DNA of 64,000 nucleotides from Rhytidiadelphus loreus. Lineage: Eukaryota > Streptophyta > Bryopsida > Hypnales > Hylocomiaceae. Position numbers and translations under genes: made by a program. Shown here one piece after another: positions 1 to 9,921 of this stretch. The notes below the pieces were generated by a model, which worked only from the letters and a program-made list of their open reading frames with translations, was not told where the DNA came from and ran no database searches. The DNA lies in assembly GCA_947034895.1 (NCBI GenBank), contig OX344761.1, positions 21,898,863 to 21,962,862 on the forward strand, in the 5' to 3' direction. Each line of letters starts with the position of its first letter. The first letter of the stretch is position 1.

Positions 1-1
1 C

Positions 2-802
2 TATAAAAATGAAATAGTTGCTGTGACAGGGACCTTCCGCCACGTCGCTTATAAGCGGTTGTCTGCAATAGGAGAGCCGTTTACAAATTTGATGTGTTGT
101 AATTGCTCAGATATTGTGCATGCCACAGATTTTAGATTGAGAGTGCTTCATGAAGGTCGTGCGCTTCTGAAGCGAGGCTGCAGGAATACACAAACTGGGG
201 TACGGATAGATTACTTGTCTAACACAGAATTAGCTTCACATTCTCGCCAATTGGCTAGAAAGTATCGTGATGAAAGGCCCATGCATTGGTTGATGAAGTG
301 TAGGGTCGCCCAATTGAAGGTGCGACAACATGGTCTTAAACTAAGTGCGGTAGAGAGCTTCAATAGAAAGGATGTGCTCTCTTTTTGTAACAATATTTTG
401 GCGGCTCACAGAACAAACGCTTTTGGGGAAAAGCCAGCTTTGTGGGACTTCCTCAAGGATGTAGCCACAAATTTGAATCGAGTCAGGTAGGGTCACAGAT
501 TCTCCAAAAATACTAAATCTATTGCACAGGCCATGAAGATATATGGAGGCGTATGTGCGATCTTATTGCCTTGAATTTTGGAGGTCCCTCATATGATAGT
601 ATAAAACGAGAAAAAAACAAAAGGGTTCAGTTTGTTGCCGGGGAACATGCTTCTTTGTTTGCTGTTGTTGCTAAAATCTACAGGGAGGCCAAAGCAGCTC
701 ATGGAATTGAAGGGCTGGTTTTGGTCATCTTAGCTGAAGATGAGACAAAGGTAAAGTCCCGCATTTCTTGGGAGTCTCGTCGTGATGGACTGGTGGGTTT
801 TT
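2..802 (+). pseudogene. Transposase-like gene, 5' part, cut by Copia-1
   Basis: Coding sequence is open at the left window edge and runs to a TAG at 488. It continues in the same frame for about 20 codons, then shifts to another frame near 540-550, where the reading goes on to the Copia-1 insertion at 802. Visible segments include a CxxC pair near residue 20 and, just before the break, an acidic block AEDETKVKSRISWESRRDG that resembles the region around the first catalytic Asp of RNase-H-like transposases. The gene resumes at 6381, and joining the two sides gives an uninterrupted phase (GLVGF then CGTKEKH). I do not recognise the family with certainty. A P-element/THAP9-like transposase is my best guess, from the QDFIHNGKKL and FFSKVGG blocks in the 3' part. 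The TAG at 488 could derive from CAG by C-to-T. Confidence 0.55.
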
Positions 803-1059
803 TGTTGAAGATCATGTACATATTGTTGTAGACTATGTACATTCAGCCCTAGGAGTAGTGTTAGACTCTTAGTTAGCCTTAGAGTCTCTTGGGTATTGCT
901 TGTAGTCAAAGGCAGCCCATGGTGTTTAGTTATCCCATAATGTATGTGGATAACTAGTGAAAGGCTTCTACCTTATGTTCAACCCACTCAAGGGGTTTGG
1001 TATCTTCCTACCATCTAAGTAAAGCCTTTCTTCCATTGAATACTTTGTAATCTCAATAG
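803..1059 (+). repeat. Copia-1 5' LTR
   Basis: Starts TGTTGAAG and ends TCTCAATAG. It is matched over its whole length by 6124-6380 with one difference (CCATCTAAG here, CCATTTAAG there). The left edge is set by the first mismatch between copies (T at 802, G at 6123). The right edge is ambiguous by a few bases because the canonical CA would fall four bases earlier. Confidence 0.95.
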
Positions 1060-1072
1060 GTTATGGGCCCAC
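1060..1072 (+). other. Copia-1 primer-binding site, internal tRNA-iMet type
   Basis: GTTATGGGCCCAC lies directly after the 5' LTR. It is the reverse complement of the anticodon stem and loop of plant initiator tRNA-Met (GUGGGCCCAUAAC, positions about 27-39), not of the tRNA 3' end (which would give TGGTATCAGAGC). Half-tRNA priming of this kind is known for Drosophila copia and Ty5. The tRNA sequence used for comparison is from memory. Confidence 0.75.
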
Positions 1073-2042
1073 GCACTTGGAGTTGCGTTTGAGGGAGAAG
1101 TTCAAATCATTTGGAGGAGATCTTGGAGCTTGGATGAGCAACTAGCCTTTTTGTCACTTTGTCACCTACAAACCATATGGTGTAAGTCAAAAACAAAAAC
1201 AAACTTTGGAGTGAATTTTTTTTTACAAAAGAAGCAAGTGTTTTGTTCTTTTCTTGGACATTTGTTGGCTGGTTTGTGAGGTTTTGAGTACATTTTGGGT
1301 GTGAGTTTGCTCATGGTAGTAATCAGACCTAGTGAGGGCTGATTTGTGCTCCAATTTTGAGTTTGTGCTTAGAGGTGCACATTGGAAGCCCATTGAGTCT
1401 GATTGTGCACTTGGGTGCATTGTGGATTGTGATTTTGCAAATTGCAATCTAGTGAGAGTAATTTGTGAGCCTTGGAAGCATTTTTTGTTGCTTGAGGCAT
1501 TTGCCATCCATTGTGGGCTGATTAGTGCCCTTGTGAGTGTGTGAGGCGAATTAGTGGACTTGGTGAATCCAGGAGGTCTGAATTGTGCTCTTGTGAGATT
1601 TGTGGAGCCAATTAGGGTTCTTTTGTGTTTTGGTGATCCAACTAGGGTTGTTGGAGACCAATGTTGTCCTTGTGGTGTGAATTGTGAGTAGTAGCTCCAT
1701 CTAGGGCTGATTGGAAGTCTTTAGCTCCTTAGAGGGTGGAGTACCCAATTTAGGAGGAGCATTGGAAGTGTATTTGCTGATTTGAAGTAGCAATTGCCCA
1801 TGATGTGCATGTGGTGATTTTGAGCTTCATTAGGGTCTGAATTTGTGTTTAGAGGAGTCCTTGCACTTGTGAGGAGTGTTTGGTGGATCTTAGGGTGTGA
1901 AAGATCTTTGGAGGTGCTTGGAAGGGCTGATTGGTGTCATTTCAGCCCAATTGGCTTTCTAGTGCTTGTTTGGAGGCTGAATTGAGTTTGTGAACTCTTG
2001 GAGACACTTTGGAGGCTGCCAACAAGTGGGAGGTGCTCCATC
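1073..2042 (+). other. Copia-1 untranslated leader
   Basis: About 970 bp lie between the primer-binding site and the gag start, with no convincing ORF. The sequence is T/G-rich and built from imprecise repeats of short phrases such as CTTGTGAG, GGTGAATT and CTGATTxGTG. Such a leader is long for a copia element of this size. Confidence 0.7.
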
Positions 2043-2909
2043 ATGGCATCAAGTGGAGGAGAAGGCGTGCGCATCATTGACAAGTTCAATGGGGAGAACT
2101 TTGGCATGTGGAAGTTCAAGATGGAGATGATCCTTGTGGAGAAGGACTTGTGGGAGGTGGTGGATGGGAGTGAGGAGCCTCCAAGTGAAGATGCTGATCT
2201 AAAGACCAAGAAGGCATTTGAGAGGAAGGAGAAGAAGGCCTTTGCTCTCATTGCCATCAACCTTGTGGACCGGCAAATTGCACACATTCGCCATTGCAAG
2301 GGACCAGCCCAAGCATGGACCATCCTTTGCAACATCCATGAGACCAAAAGCCTCTCCAACATCCTCTTTCTTAGGAGGAAGTTCTTCACTAGCAAGATGC
2401 AAGAGGAGGATGACTTGTTGGATCATGTCAACAAGATCAAGGCTCTTGCGGATGAGTTGGCTTGTTTGGAGGCACCCGTGACGGATGGAGATGTGGTGAT
2501 GACCTTGTTGGAGAGCTTGCCACCGTCTTATGAGTTCCTCATCACCGCATTGGAGACAAGGCCTATGAAGGAGCTGACCATGGAGTTTGTGACGGCCCGC
2601 TTGATGCATGAGGTGACCAAGCGCAAGGAGAATGAGTCCCAAGGAGAGGGATCAGCCCTTGTTTCAAGACATGGCAAAGGAGGCAACACCAAGGAGTTCA
2701 AGGAGACAAGGACATGCTTCAAGTGTGGCAAATCAGGCCACATTGCTAGACATTGCAAGGTCAGCCAAGCCAAAGGCAAGGAGAGTGCACACCAAGCTTC
2801 CAAAGAGGAGGAGGAGGAGGAGGAGGATTTTGCTTTTGCCACCCAAGGAGGAGGGACAAGGCCAACATGTTTACATGGATTGTGGACTCGGGGGCCACTC
2901 AACACATGA
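2043..2909 (+). CDS. gag: Copia-1 Gag
   Basis: The capsid/nucleocapsid protein packages element RNA in cytoplasmic particles. I start it at the ATG at 2043, because the protein then begins with the usual plant copia Gag opening (MASS..., FNGENFGMWKFKME) and the frame upstream has no ATG. A UBN2-type gag domain covers roughly residues 10-200. A CCHC zinc knuckle CFKCGKSGHIARHC follows near residue 225, and then an acidic Glu tract. The gag frame ends at a TGA at 2907. The last 20 or so codons (after about 2850) look like out-of-frame pol, so the natural product was probably a Gag-Pol fusion and the frame offset is a lesion. Confidence 0.9.
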   Translation: MASSGGEGVRIIDKFNGENFGMWKFKMEMILVEKDLWEVVDGSEEPPSEDADLKTKKAFERKEKKAFALIAINLVDRQIAHIRHCKGPAQAWTILCNIHETKSLSNILFLRRKFFTSKMQEEDDLLDHVNKIKALADELACLEAPVTDGDVVMTLLESLPPSYEFLITALETRPMKELTMEFVTARLMHEVTKRKENESQGEGSALVSRHGKGGNTKEFKETRTCFKCGKSGHIARHCKVSQAKGKESAHQASKEEEEEEEDFAFATQGGGTRPTCLHGLWTRGPLNT

Positions 2910-5900
2910 CCAGCCATAGAGATGCCTTCCACACATATCAGCCCATTTCGGGGAAGAAGATTTATTTGGGAGACAATGGCATGGTGGAGGCCCTTGGCAT
3001 GGGGACCATCATTGTAGAGGTGCAAGTGAAGGGGGAGACCAAGAGGATTCAGATCCATGAGGCCCTCCATGTCCCCAAGTTGCATGCCAACTTGCTTTCG
3101 GTGAGCAAATTGTCTTTGGGAGGTTTGAAAGTGCATTTTAACAATGTGGGGTGTGTTGTGAGGTCACCAAGTGGAGTCTTGATTGCATCAGCCCCTCGTG
3201 AGGGCAACTTGTACCTCCTCCACTTCACCAAGGTGAATGGCACCTCCTTGGCATGTGTTGCCCAAGGATCAGCCCATAGAGACCTTGTGGAGCTTTGGCA
3301 TAGGAGGCTTGGGCACTTGAATGTGAAGAGCATGAAGAGCCTCCAACACATAGTGAAGGGGTTGAACCTCTCTTCTTACAAGCATGATTGGAGTTCTATG
3401 GTGTGCAAGGGGTGCATTGAGGGCAAACAAGCAAGGCAGCCCTTCCCCAAGGATGGGGCAACCCGGGCCACCAAGCCATTGGAGCTTGTGCATTCCGATG
3501 TGTGCGGGCCAATGAAGACCACCACCCTAGAAGGAGCAAGGTATTTTTTGACATTTATTGATGATTTTTCACGCAAGGTGTGGGTGTATATGCTGAAGTG
3601 CAAGAGTGAGGTGTTTGGGCGTTTTGAGACTTGGAAGGCCCTTGTGGAGGCCCAATCTGATTGCAAGGTGAAGGTGCTGCGGTCGGATAATGGAGGGGAG
3701 TATGTGTCCAAGGCCTTTGAGGAGTACTTGAAGGCCCATGGCATTGAGCACCACACATCAGCACCTTACAATCCTCAACAAAACGGCGGAGCGGAGCGTG
3801 CAAATCGCACCATTGTGGAGATGGCAAGGTCCATGATTCATGCTCAAGGGCTGAAGTTTGAGCTTTGGGGTGAGGCGGTGTCTACAGCGGTTTATACAAG
3901 GAACCGGTGCCCCACACAAGCCTTGACAAGCATGACACCCCAAGAAGCTTGGAGTGGGATTAGGCCCCATGTGTCTCACATGCGCATTTTTGGGTGCATT
4001 GCCTATGCCTTGGTTCCAAGTGCCAAGAGGACCAAGTTGGATGCCAAGGGCATCAAGTGTCTTTTCCTTGGCTATTGTGAGGGCACCAAGGCTTATAGGC
4101 TGATGTGTGTGGAGAGCAAGAAGATCATCAAGAGTAGAGATGTGACCTTCTTGGAAGATGGAGGTGCTGATCCCAAGCTCTTGGAGATGAGCCCAAGTGG
4201 GAGGAATGGAGGACCAGCCCAAAAGGTGGGCACAACTCCAAGAGTGTACATAGAAGATGAAGATGAAGAGCAAGGAGGGGAAGATGAAGACTTGGTGGAG
4301 CCCAAGAAGAAGGTGGCCACACCCCAAGTGAAGAGATCAGCAATTCCTTCTCCAAGCACTTCACCAAAGGTGCAAGAGCATGATCAGCCCTTGGGAGAGC
4401 AAGATCAGCCCTTGGAAGAGCAAGATCAGACCATGGAGGAGCCACGTTATCCCACAAGGACCCACAAGCCCCTTGGAGATTGGTGGTTGAATCACATTCT
4501 TCCTCCACAACATGAAGATCAAGCCAATGTGGCTTTCCTTGGAGATCCATCTACACTTGGAGAGGTGCTGAATTGTGAAGATGCAAGCAAGTGGGAGTTG
4601 GCTATGCAAGAGGAGTACAAGGCCCTCATTGACAAAGGGACATGGGATCTTGCACCCCTCCCTTGCAAGAGATCAAGTGTGGGTTGTAAGTGGGTTTTCT
4701 CCACCAAAAGGGATGCTTTGGGTCACATTTTGAGGTACAAGGCAAGGCTGGTTGCTAGGGTTTTTTCTCAAGTGGAAGGGGTGGACTTCAATGAGACCTT
4801 TGCCCCCGTTGCTAAGTTTAGCACCATTAGGTGCATTGTGGCTCTTGGGGCAGCCATGGACTTGGAGATGCACCAAATGGATGTGAAGACGGCTTTTCTC
4901 AACCCCAAGTTGGAGGAGGTCATCTACATGGATCAGCCCCTAGGTTTTGTGCAAGAAGGCCAAGGGCATCTCAAGTGCAAGTTGAAGAAGGCACTTCCCG
5001 GATTGAAGCAATCGGGGAGAGCTTGGTATAGGGATATTGATGCTATGTTTGCAAGGAAGGGCTTCCAAAGAGGCTATGCTGATCACTCCTTGTACACCAT
5101 GCAAAGTAGTGAGCATTTGGTGATTGTGATCCTCTATGTGGATGATCTGATCCTCCTTGCAAGTAGCATGACCAAGATGCTTGAAGTGAAGGATATGCTC
5201 AAGAAGGAGTATGAGATGACGGATCTTGGAGAGTTGAAGTATTGCCTTGGAGTGGAGTTCAAGAGGGATAGGGCTGCCCGCACCATCACTATGAGCCAAC
5301 GCAAGTACCTTGAAGAAATTCTCAAGAGGTTCAACATGGAGGAGTGCAAAGCCATAGGTACACCACTTGAGACTAATGGGAAGTTGCCTAAGCTCACGGA
5401 TGCTGAATTTGAAGAGGTGAGGGCTGAAATGCATGGTGTGCCTTACAAGGCAGCGGTTGGTTGCTTGATGTATGCCATGGTAGCCACAAGGCCTGATTTG
5501 GCCTTTCCGGTGAGTGTTGTGAGTCAACACACATCCAAGTATGGCCCCAAGCATTGGGCTGCGGTGAAGAGGGTGATGAGGTACCTTCAAGGCACACTTG
5601 GGCTGAAGTTGCAACTTGGAGGTGCCAATGGGCTGAAGTTGCATGGCTTTTGTGATGCGGATTGGGCGGGTGATGAGGCGGATAGGAGATCCACCACCGG
5701 CTACGTGTTTATACTTGGAGTGGGTGCCATTACTTGGAATTCCAAGAGGCAGCCCACCATAGCTCTTTCTACAACGGAGGCGGAATACATGGCCATGAGC
5801 CAATGCACCAAGGAGGCCATTTGGTTGAGGCAACTCTTGGCTGATGTTGGCCTTGTCCAAGTGGAGAGCACACAAATCTTGTGTGACAACCAAGGGGCCA

Positions 5901-6193
5901 TTGCTTTGGCCAAGAATCCCACCCACCACTCTCGGACGAAGCACATTGATGTGCAACACCATTTCATTCGTGAACGAGTGGAGGCTGAGGTGATTGAGCT
6001 CAAGTATGTGCCTACCCAAGCTATGGTTGTTGATCTGCTGACCAAGTCCCTTGGGAAGCCACAACACCACAACTTGATTGAGAAGATGGGCCTTGGAGCC
6101 TTTGACCACTTGCAAAGTGGGAGTGTTGAAGATCATGTACATATTGTTGTAGACTATGTACATTCAGCCCTAGGAGTAGTGTTAGACTCTTAG
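2753..6193 (+). CDS. pol: Copia-1 Pol: protease, integrase, RT, RNase H
   Basis: The frame is open from 2753, but real pol sequence starts near 2855; codons before that overlap gag in the wrong frame and there is no ATG of its own before 2867. In order: aspartic protease (WIVDSGATQHM), GAG-pre-integrase zinc finger (LWHRRLGHL ... CKGC), integrase core (HSDVCGPM, RSDNGGEY, PQQNGGAERANR, giving the D-D-E triad), reverse transcriptase (KWVFSTKRD, QMDVKTAFLN, LYVDDL), and RNase H (CDADWAGD, STTEAEYMA, CDNQGAI, SRTKHIDV). The usual SLYGLKQS is ALPGLKQS here, with Pro for the conserved Tyr. No internal stop is present. The frame is -1 relative to gag, best explained by a one-base deletion near 2850. 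The C-terminus runs into the 3' LTR. Confidence 0.93.
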   Translation: MQGQPSQRQGECTPSFQRGGGGGGGFCFCHPRRRDKANMFTWIVDSGATQHMTSHRDAFHTYQPISGKKIYLGDNGMVEALGMGTIIVEVQVKGETKRIQIHEALHVPKLHANLLSVSKLSLGGLKVHFNNVGCVVRSPSGVLIASAPREGNLYLLHFTKVNGTSLACVAQGSAHRDLVELWHRRLGHLNVKSMKSLQHIVKGLNLSSYKHDWSSMVCKGCIEGKQARQPFPKDGATRATKPLELVHSDVCGPMKTTTLEGARYFLTFIDDFSRKVWVYMLKCKSEVFGRFETWKALVEAQSDCKVKVLRSDNGGEYVSKAFEEYLKAHGIEHHTSAPYNPQQNGGAERANRTIVEMARSMIHAQGLKFELWGEAVSTAVYTRNRCPTQALTSMTPQEAWSGIRPHVSHMRIFGCIAYALVPSAKRTKLDAKGIKCLFLGYCEGTKAYRLMCVESKKIIKSRDVTFLEDGGADPKLLEMSPSGRNGGPAQKVGTTPRVYIEDEDEEQGGEDEDLVEPKKKVATPQVKRSAIPSPSTSPKVQEHDQPLGEQDQPLEEQDQTMEEPRYPTRTHKPLGDWWLNHILPPQHEDQANVAFLGDPSTLGEVLNCEDASKWELAMQEEYKALIDKGTWDLAPLPCKRSSVGCKWVFSTKRDALGHILRYKARLVARVFSQVEGVDFNETFAPVAKFSTIRCIVALGAAMDLEMHQMDVKTAFLNPKLEEVIYMDQPLGFVQEGQGHLKCKLKKALPGLKQSGRAWYRDIDAMFARKGFQRGYADHSLYTMQSSEHLVIVILYVDDLILLASSMTKMLEVKDMLKKEYEMTDLGELKYCLGVEFKRDRAARTITMSQRKYLEEILKRFNMEECKAIGTPLETNGKLPKLTDAEFEEVRAEMHGVPYKAAVGCLMYAMVATRPDLAFPVSVVSQHTSKYGPKHWAAVKRVMRYLQGTLGLKLQLGGANGLKLHGFCDADWAGDEADRRSTTGYVFILGVGAITWNSKRQPTIALSTTEAEYMAMSQCTKEAIWLRQLLADVGLVQVESTQILCDNQGAIALAKNPTHHSRTKHIDVQHHFIRERVEAEVIELKYVPTQAMVVDLLTKSLGKPQHHNLIEKMGLGAFDHLQSGSVEDHVHIVVDYVHSALGVVLDS
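6113..6123 (+). other. Copia-1 polypurine tract
   Basis: CAAAGTGGGAG sits immediately 5' of the 3' LTR, the position and composition of the plus-strand primer in plant copia elements. Confidence 0.8.
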
Positions 6194-6380
6194 TTAGCCT
6201 TAGAGTCTCTTGGGTATTGCTTGTAGTCAAAGGCAGCCCATGGTGTTTAGTTATCCCATAATGTATGTGGATAACTAGTGAAAGGCTTCTACCTTATGTT
6301 CAACCCACTCAAGGGGTTTGGTATCTTCCTACCATTTAAGTAAAGCCTTTCTTCCATTGAATACTTTGTAATCTCAATAG
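6124..6380 (+). repeat. Copia-1 3' LTR
   Basis: This is the 257-bp partner of 803-1059 with one transition. The pol stop codon (6191-6193) lies inside it. Directly after it the interrupted transposase-like reading frame resumes at 6381. Confidence 0.95.
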
Positions 6381-8705
6381 TTTTGCGGCACAAAGGAAAA
6401 GCACTTGTGCGTGTCAACATTCAAGCCACAGGTAGGCAACGGTGAGTCTGGATATTCTGCCATTGTGGATTCCTTCCGCTTAAATCAGAAGGGCAGTTTT
6501 GCACGTGTCATCATGGTTAATCCTTTGCATGATAAGCTACCAAGACTAGTTCTTGTTGTGTCTTGTACGTGCAACTGCTTTGATTCGGCTTGGGTGAGAA
6601 ATCAGTGGAAGAGTATTGACGGTTTTTGGCAAGCAAGTTGTGGCACAGTAGTTGGGCTAGTTATATGACATGCCTCAGACGGAGACTCAAGGAGAAGACA
6701 ACTGATGGTGAAAGATTACACCAGCAAGGTGGGTTTCAGGTATGAAATTCCGTGGCAAGGATGGTCTTTGTCGTGTGAATGGTTGGGGGAAAATAAAATT
6801 CAGGGCTTGCATGATCAGGATTTCATCCATAATGGGAAGAAGCTAATTAACCCACTTGATAGTGCTGTTAAAAATCTGCAATTAGGAGCTGATGTGTGCT
6901 ATTTAGAACATCTTGGGCAAGTTTACCAGAAGTTTGCCATAGATCAACATGGTTTAAGAAAAGAAGATGTGCAACGCACAGATAGACAAAATTGGGGTAG
7001 TGCACAACGCATTTGCGCCAAGAAAGCTAGAACTTGCTTGCATGAGCTGCGAAATAGCAGAGATGTTCATCAGGAAAGAACACTAGGGACGGAATTGTAT
7101 TTGGAAATATGTGCCGATTACATTGACATTTTCCTCTCTGTTTCGTTGAGTCTACGGCAAAGGGTTGTACTTGCCAGCAAAGTCTCATTTTTCTTCCGAA
7201 TTTGGAAGTTATGGTTCAAGTATGGGAACCACGGTGTAGGGGGAAACACAAAGACACCAACTTTGCAAGAATGCTTTGTTAGCAACCAGTGCTACCTTGA
7301 TGTACAACTTTCATGTCACTTTGTAGTATTACTGATAAGGTATTTTCGAGATGCATTCTCTCACTTGCTGGTTCCATTTCACCTCACAGGATCTGATTCA
7401 TGCGAAATTTTCTTTAGCAAGGTGGGGGGAATGCATGGCATGGAGAGAGCTTATGATTTTCAAGAATTGGTGGGCTGTACTAATATTGTGAACCAGCTTG
7501 CAGCAATTGAGTATGGGGAGAATGGTTTGCACTTCAATAGGGCACATAACAAGCAGCGGAACATATGGGCTGAGTTGCATCCTCTAGAACCTGGACAGGC
7601 CACTGCAGATTTGGCAGACTACAGTCCACTTGCGACAAATGAAGACATAGTTGCAGCGTTGAAGGAAGGATTGAAGGCAGCTCAGGCGTTGCTCAAGGTG
7701 TTGAATATGGCTCCGTCTACTTACGCAAGGAACAAAGGTTGGTTTTTGCAGCCTTGGGAGGTGGAGATTGCTGATCCCAAGCACTAGGCGTATGTACTGC
7801 TCGCCAAATCGGTCCCTGGAGAAGATGGGAACGCTGAAGTCTTGAGGGAGTCCATTCCGTCCCAACTTGAAGGAGAAAGTAGCGACATTGAAGAAGAAAA
7901 CAATGACACTGACATGACGGAAGAAGATGCTCTCGTACAAGATCCCCATGAAGATATTAGAGTTGCAAAAGAAGAATGCAGGGATGCCATTTCCCAGATG
8001 CTTGCTTGTGTAGAGCCAAGCGAGCCCGTCGTGACAAATTCGAGCACCCTAAAACCAAAGATTGATCCGGTTGTTGATTACCAGGGGAAGTCCATATTCA
8101 AGTCAACCTTGGTAGTCGAGTTGAATGGAAATCCCTTCTTGTCAAAGGACCGTTTAACTCGGATAAAAAATTCAGTCTACTTTAACAACGCCGAGGATTA
8201 CCTGTTCGCTGCCAATTCGAGCACAACTTGTTTTCTTGGACTTGGAAGTGATATTGGTGTGCTATTTGTGCAATCTTCCAACCTTAACCAATCTTCTGCA
8301 GTCCAGACAGCTCAGAGGAGGAATCGCGGATCTGCTCGGCTTGGACAACCCACTGCAGTGTTTGCTGGTGTGGATGTTGGGACTTGGTGGCTCGGACGAG
8401 TCCAGAAAATGCGAAGGAGGGTTGGAAACAAGTGGGGATTGTGCAGGAACCCAATTGATCTCATGTCCCACAACACCCCAGGTAAGAAGGTAAGTTCTAC
8501 ACCATCAATTCAAATTATGTTGAATTGGTTCAAAACAGCAGCAGGGAGAAACAAATTCAAGTATGATGTTACTGACACACAATGGATTGACATTGATAGT
8601 GTGATTTCCACGATAGCCCTTTCGTTTAACTCTAGAAGTAATGTTTACACACTAGAAGAGCATGACAGGGATATTCTAGACGAATTTGTATCCAAAAATT
8701 CTTGA
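6381..8705 (+). pseudogene. Transposase-like gene, 3' part
   Basis: One reading frame runs from 6381 to the TGA at 8703-8705, about 770 codons, broken only by a TGA at 6666 and a TAG at 7785. Both stops are one C-to-T step from CGA and CAG. Conserved-looking blocks: LHDQDFIHNGKKLINPLDS near 6810, like the second-Asp region of P-element/THAP9-like transposases, and TGSDSCEIFFSKVGG near 7390 followed by GMERAYDFQELV, in the position where that superfamily carries its catalytic acidic residue. The tail (7850-8705) is acidic, then basic. The identity is an inference from motif layout. It could equally be an uncharacterised plant transposase family. Copia-1 inserted into an already existing copy. 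Confidence 0.55.
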
Positions 8706-9495
8706 TCGTTGCTCCATTGTTTTATCTTGTTGTCCTCGTGCTCCCTTCATTATAGGCTTGTTTGTTTTGTTTGGTTCTAGCTGGGCTAGGTTTTTGTGCT
8801 TCGCTACATTGGTATGGCAGGTGCTTCGGCCAATTGGGGAGCTGCAGCAGGTGTTTTTGGAGTTCGAGGTAGATTTTTCCACTCGAAACCCGAAACCAAT
8901 TTAATGAATCTGTTCACAAAACTGCCTTACATTTTTTTTTGAATCGTTGAATTGAAGCTGAATTTAAAGCCAGTTCATATGAAATGCAAGATTTCTAAAG
9001 TAGCGTTTGCACTCTGCACTACATTTCGGGCTAAGTTATCAGAAAATTTAATCTTCCTTTATCAGAAACAATGCCTTTTTTAAGAAGTGATTGGTCACAA
9101 ATTTTCTTGGGTTGGTGAGATTTGAATTGTGGGCTAATGTCAATTCTGTCTCTACCCAGATCTTGATCACATTTTGTTTTCTGAAAATTGACTGCTTTAG
9201 CCGCCTTGGTGTTGTCTTGTCTTGCAGATTAAGGACTGCCGGGGGTCATTCAAATCCTCCCCATGTCATTCCAGGGATCCTCTTCCTGATCTGCGCCGGT
9301 GCCTTTGTAGTCCAGGTCATGTCTTCATTTTGGGATGTGTTGGGCTGTGCACTTTAGGGCACATCCAGGAATTGTTGCTTTGTTGTGCCTTTCTCTTGTG
9401 ATTTTGCAGTCACTGCTCACTTGACCATTTTGCGAATTCCTAGTGCGCTCATCCATATTGTATTGGAGAGCTTGAAGGAATCTTGGTAGTATTCA
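8706..9495. other. Non-coding stretch after the transposase-like gene
   Basis: T-rich sequence with short open frames but no recognisable protein, RNA gene or clear repeat. It may be the 3' end of the upstream element. Confidence 0.4.
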
Positions 9496-9921
9496 ATGGA
9501 GAACGTGGACCTTGCAGGGATCATGCATGACTACATGCTACCTTTAGTAGCCAGCCTTCCTACCGATGAGTGGGTGCGTGCATTCATTGATGATGAATCC
9601 ACATTGGTGCTCCTCCCACGTTTGGCAGTTGCTTGCAAGGAATGGAAAGACATTGTGTTTGAGCTCACCTGTTTCGCTGCTCTACGTGTTGCCATGGCAG
9701 ACTTCATGTTACTGAAACCTCGTGGAGTCTCTCGTGTTGGCTCACACAGTAGGAAGAAGGAGATGGCATGGATCGCTGCCAAGTATGAAGGCGCCTTTTT
9801 CATTCTTTCTCGTTCCTGGGCTTTGAAGGTGGATGTGTTGGAGCGTTTGCGAGTGGCACCACTTTCTGACCTGTCGAGCTTGGAGTTGCAAAGTCTTTGT
9901 TCGAAGTTGCAAGCGGGCTAG
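9496..9921 (+). CDS. Hypothetical protein, 141 aa
   Basis: An ATG-started frame that is GC-richer and less biased than its surroundings. The N-terminal half (LPTDEWVRAF, then LLPRLAVACKEWKDIV) is faintly reminiscent of an F-box-type LP...A.VCKEW pattern, but the match is weak. No signal peptide or membrane segment. It follows the decayed transposase-like gene by 0.8 kb on the same strand and might be a second ORF of that element or a captured host fragment. I do not recognise it. Confidence 0.35.
   Translation: MENVDLAGIMHDYMLPLVASLPTDEWVRAFIDDESTLVLLPRLAVACKEWKDIVFELTCFAALRVAMADFMLLKPRGVSRVGSHSRKKEMAWIAAKYEGAFFILSRSWALKVDVLERLRVAPLSDLSSLELQSLCSKLQAG

Larger units (their letters stand above)
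803..6380 (+). mobile_element. Copia-1, full-length young Ty1/copia LTR retrotransposon
   Basis: The element is 5578 bp with two 257-bp LTRs (803-1059 and 6124-6380) that differ at a single C/T site, so insertion is recent. Domain order after gag is protease, integrase, reverse transcriptase, RNase H, which defines Ty1/copia. It lies inside an older transposase-like gene. Flanks are T-rich (TTTT before 803 and TTTT after 6380), consistent with a 4-5 bp target duplication whose exact edge is ambiguous in the T-run. A primer-binding site follows the 5' LTR and a purine-rich tract precedes the 3' LTR. The only visible coding lesion is a one-base frame offset between gag and pol near 2850. Confidence 0.97.

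Noticed and set aside
2840..2870. Programmed -1 frameshift between gag and pol of Copia-1
   Set aside because: No X-XXY-YYZ slippery heptamer in the overlap and no obvious downstream pseudoknot; a one-base deletion is simpler.
4940..6163. 407-codon open frame on the minus strand across Copia-1 pol
   Set aside because: It is an antisense shadow of the RT/RNase H coding region, with His/Leu/Pro-rich composition and no domain.
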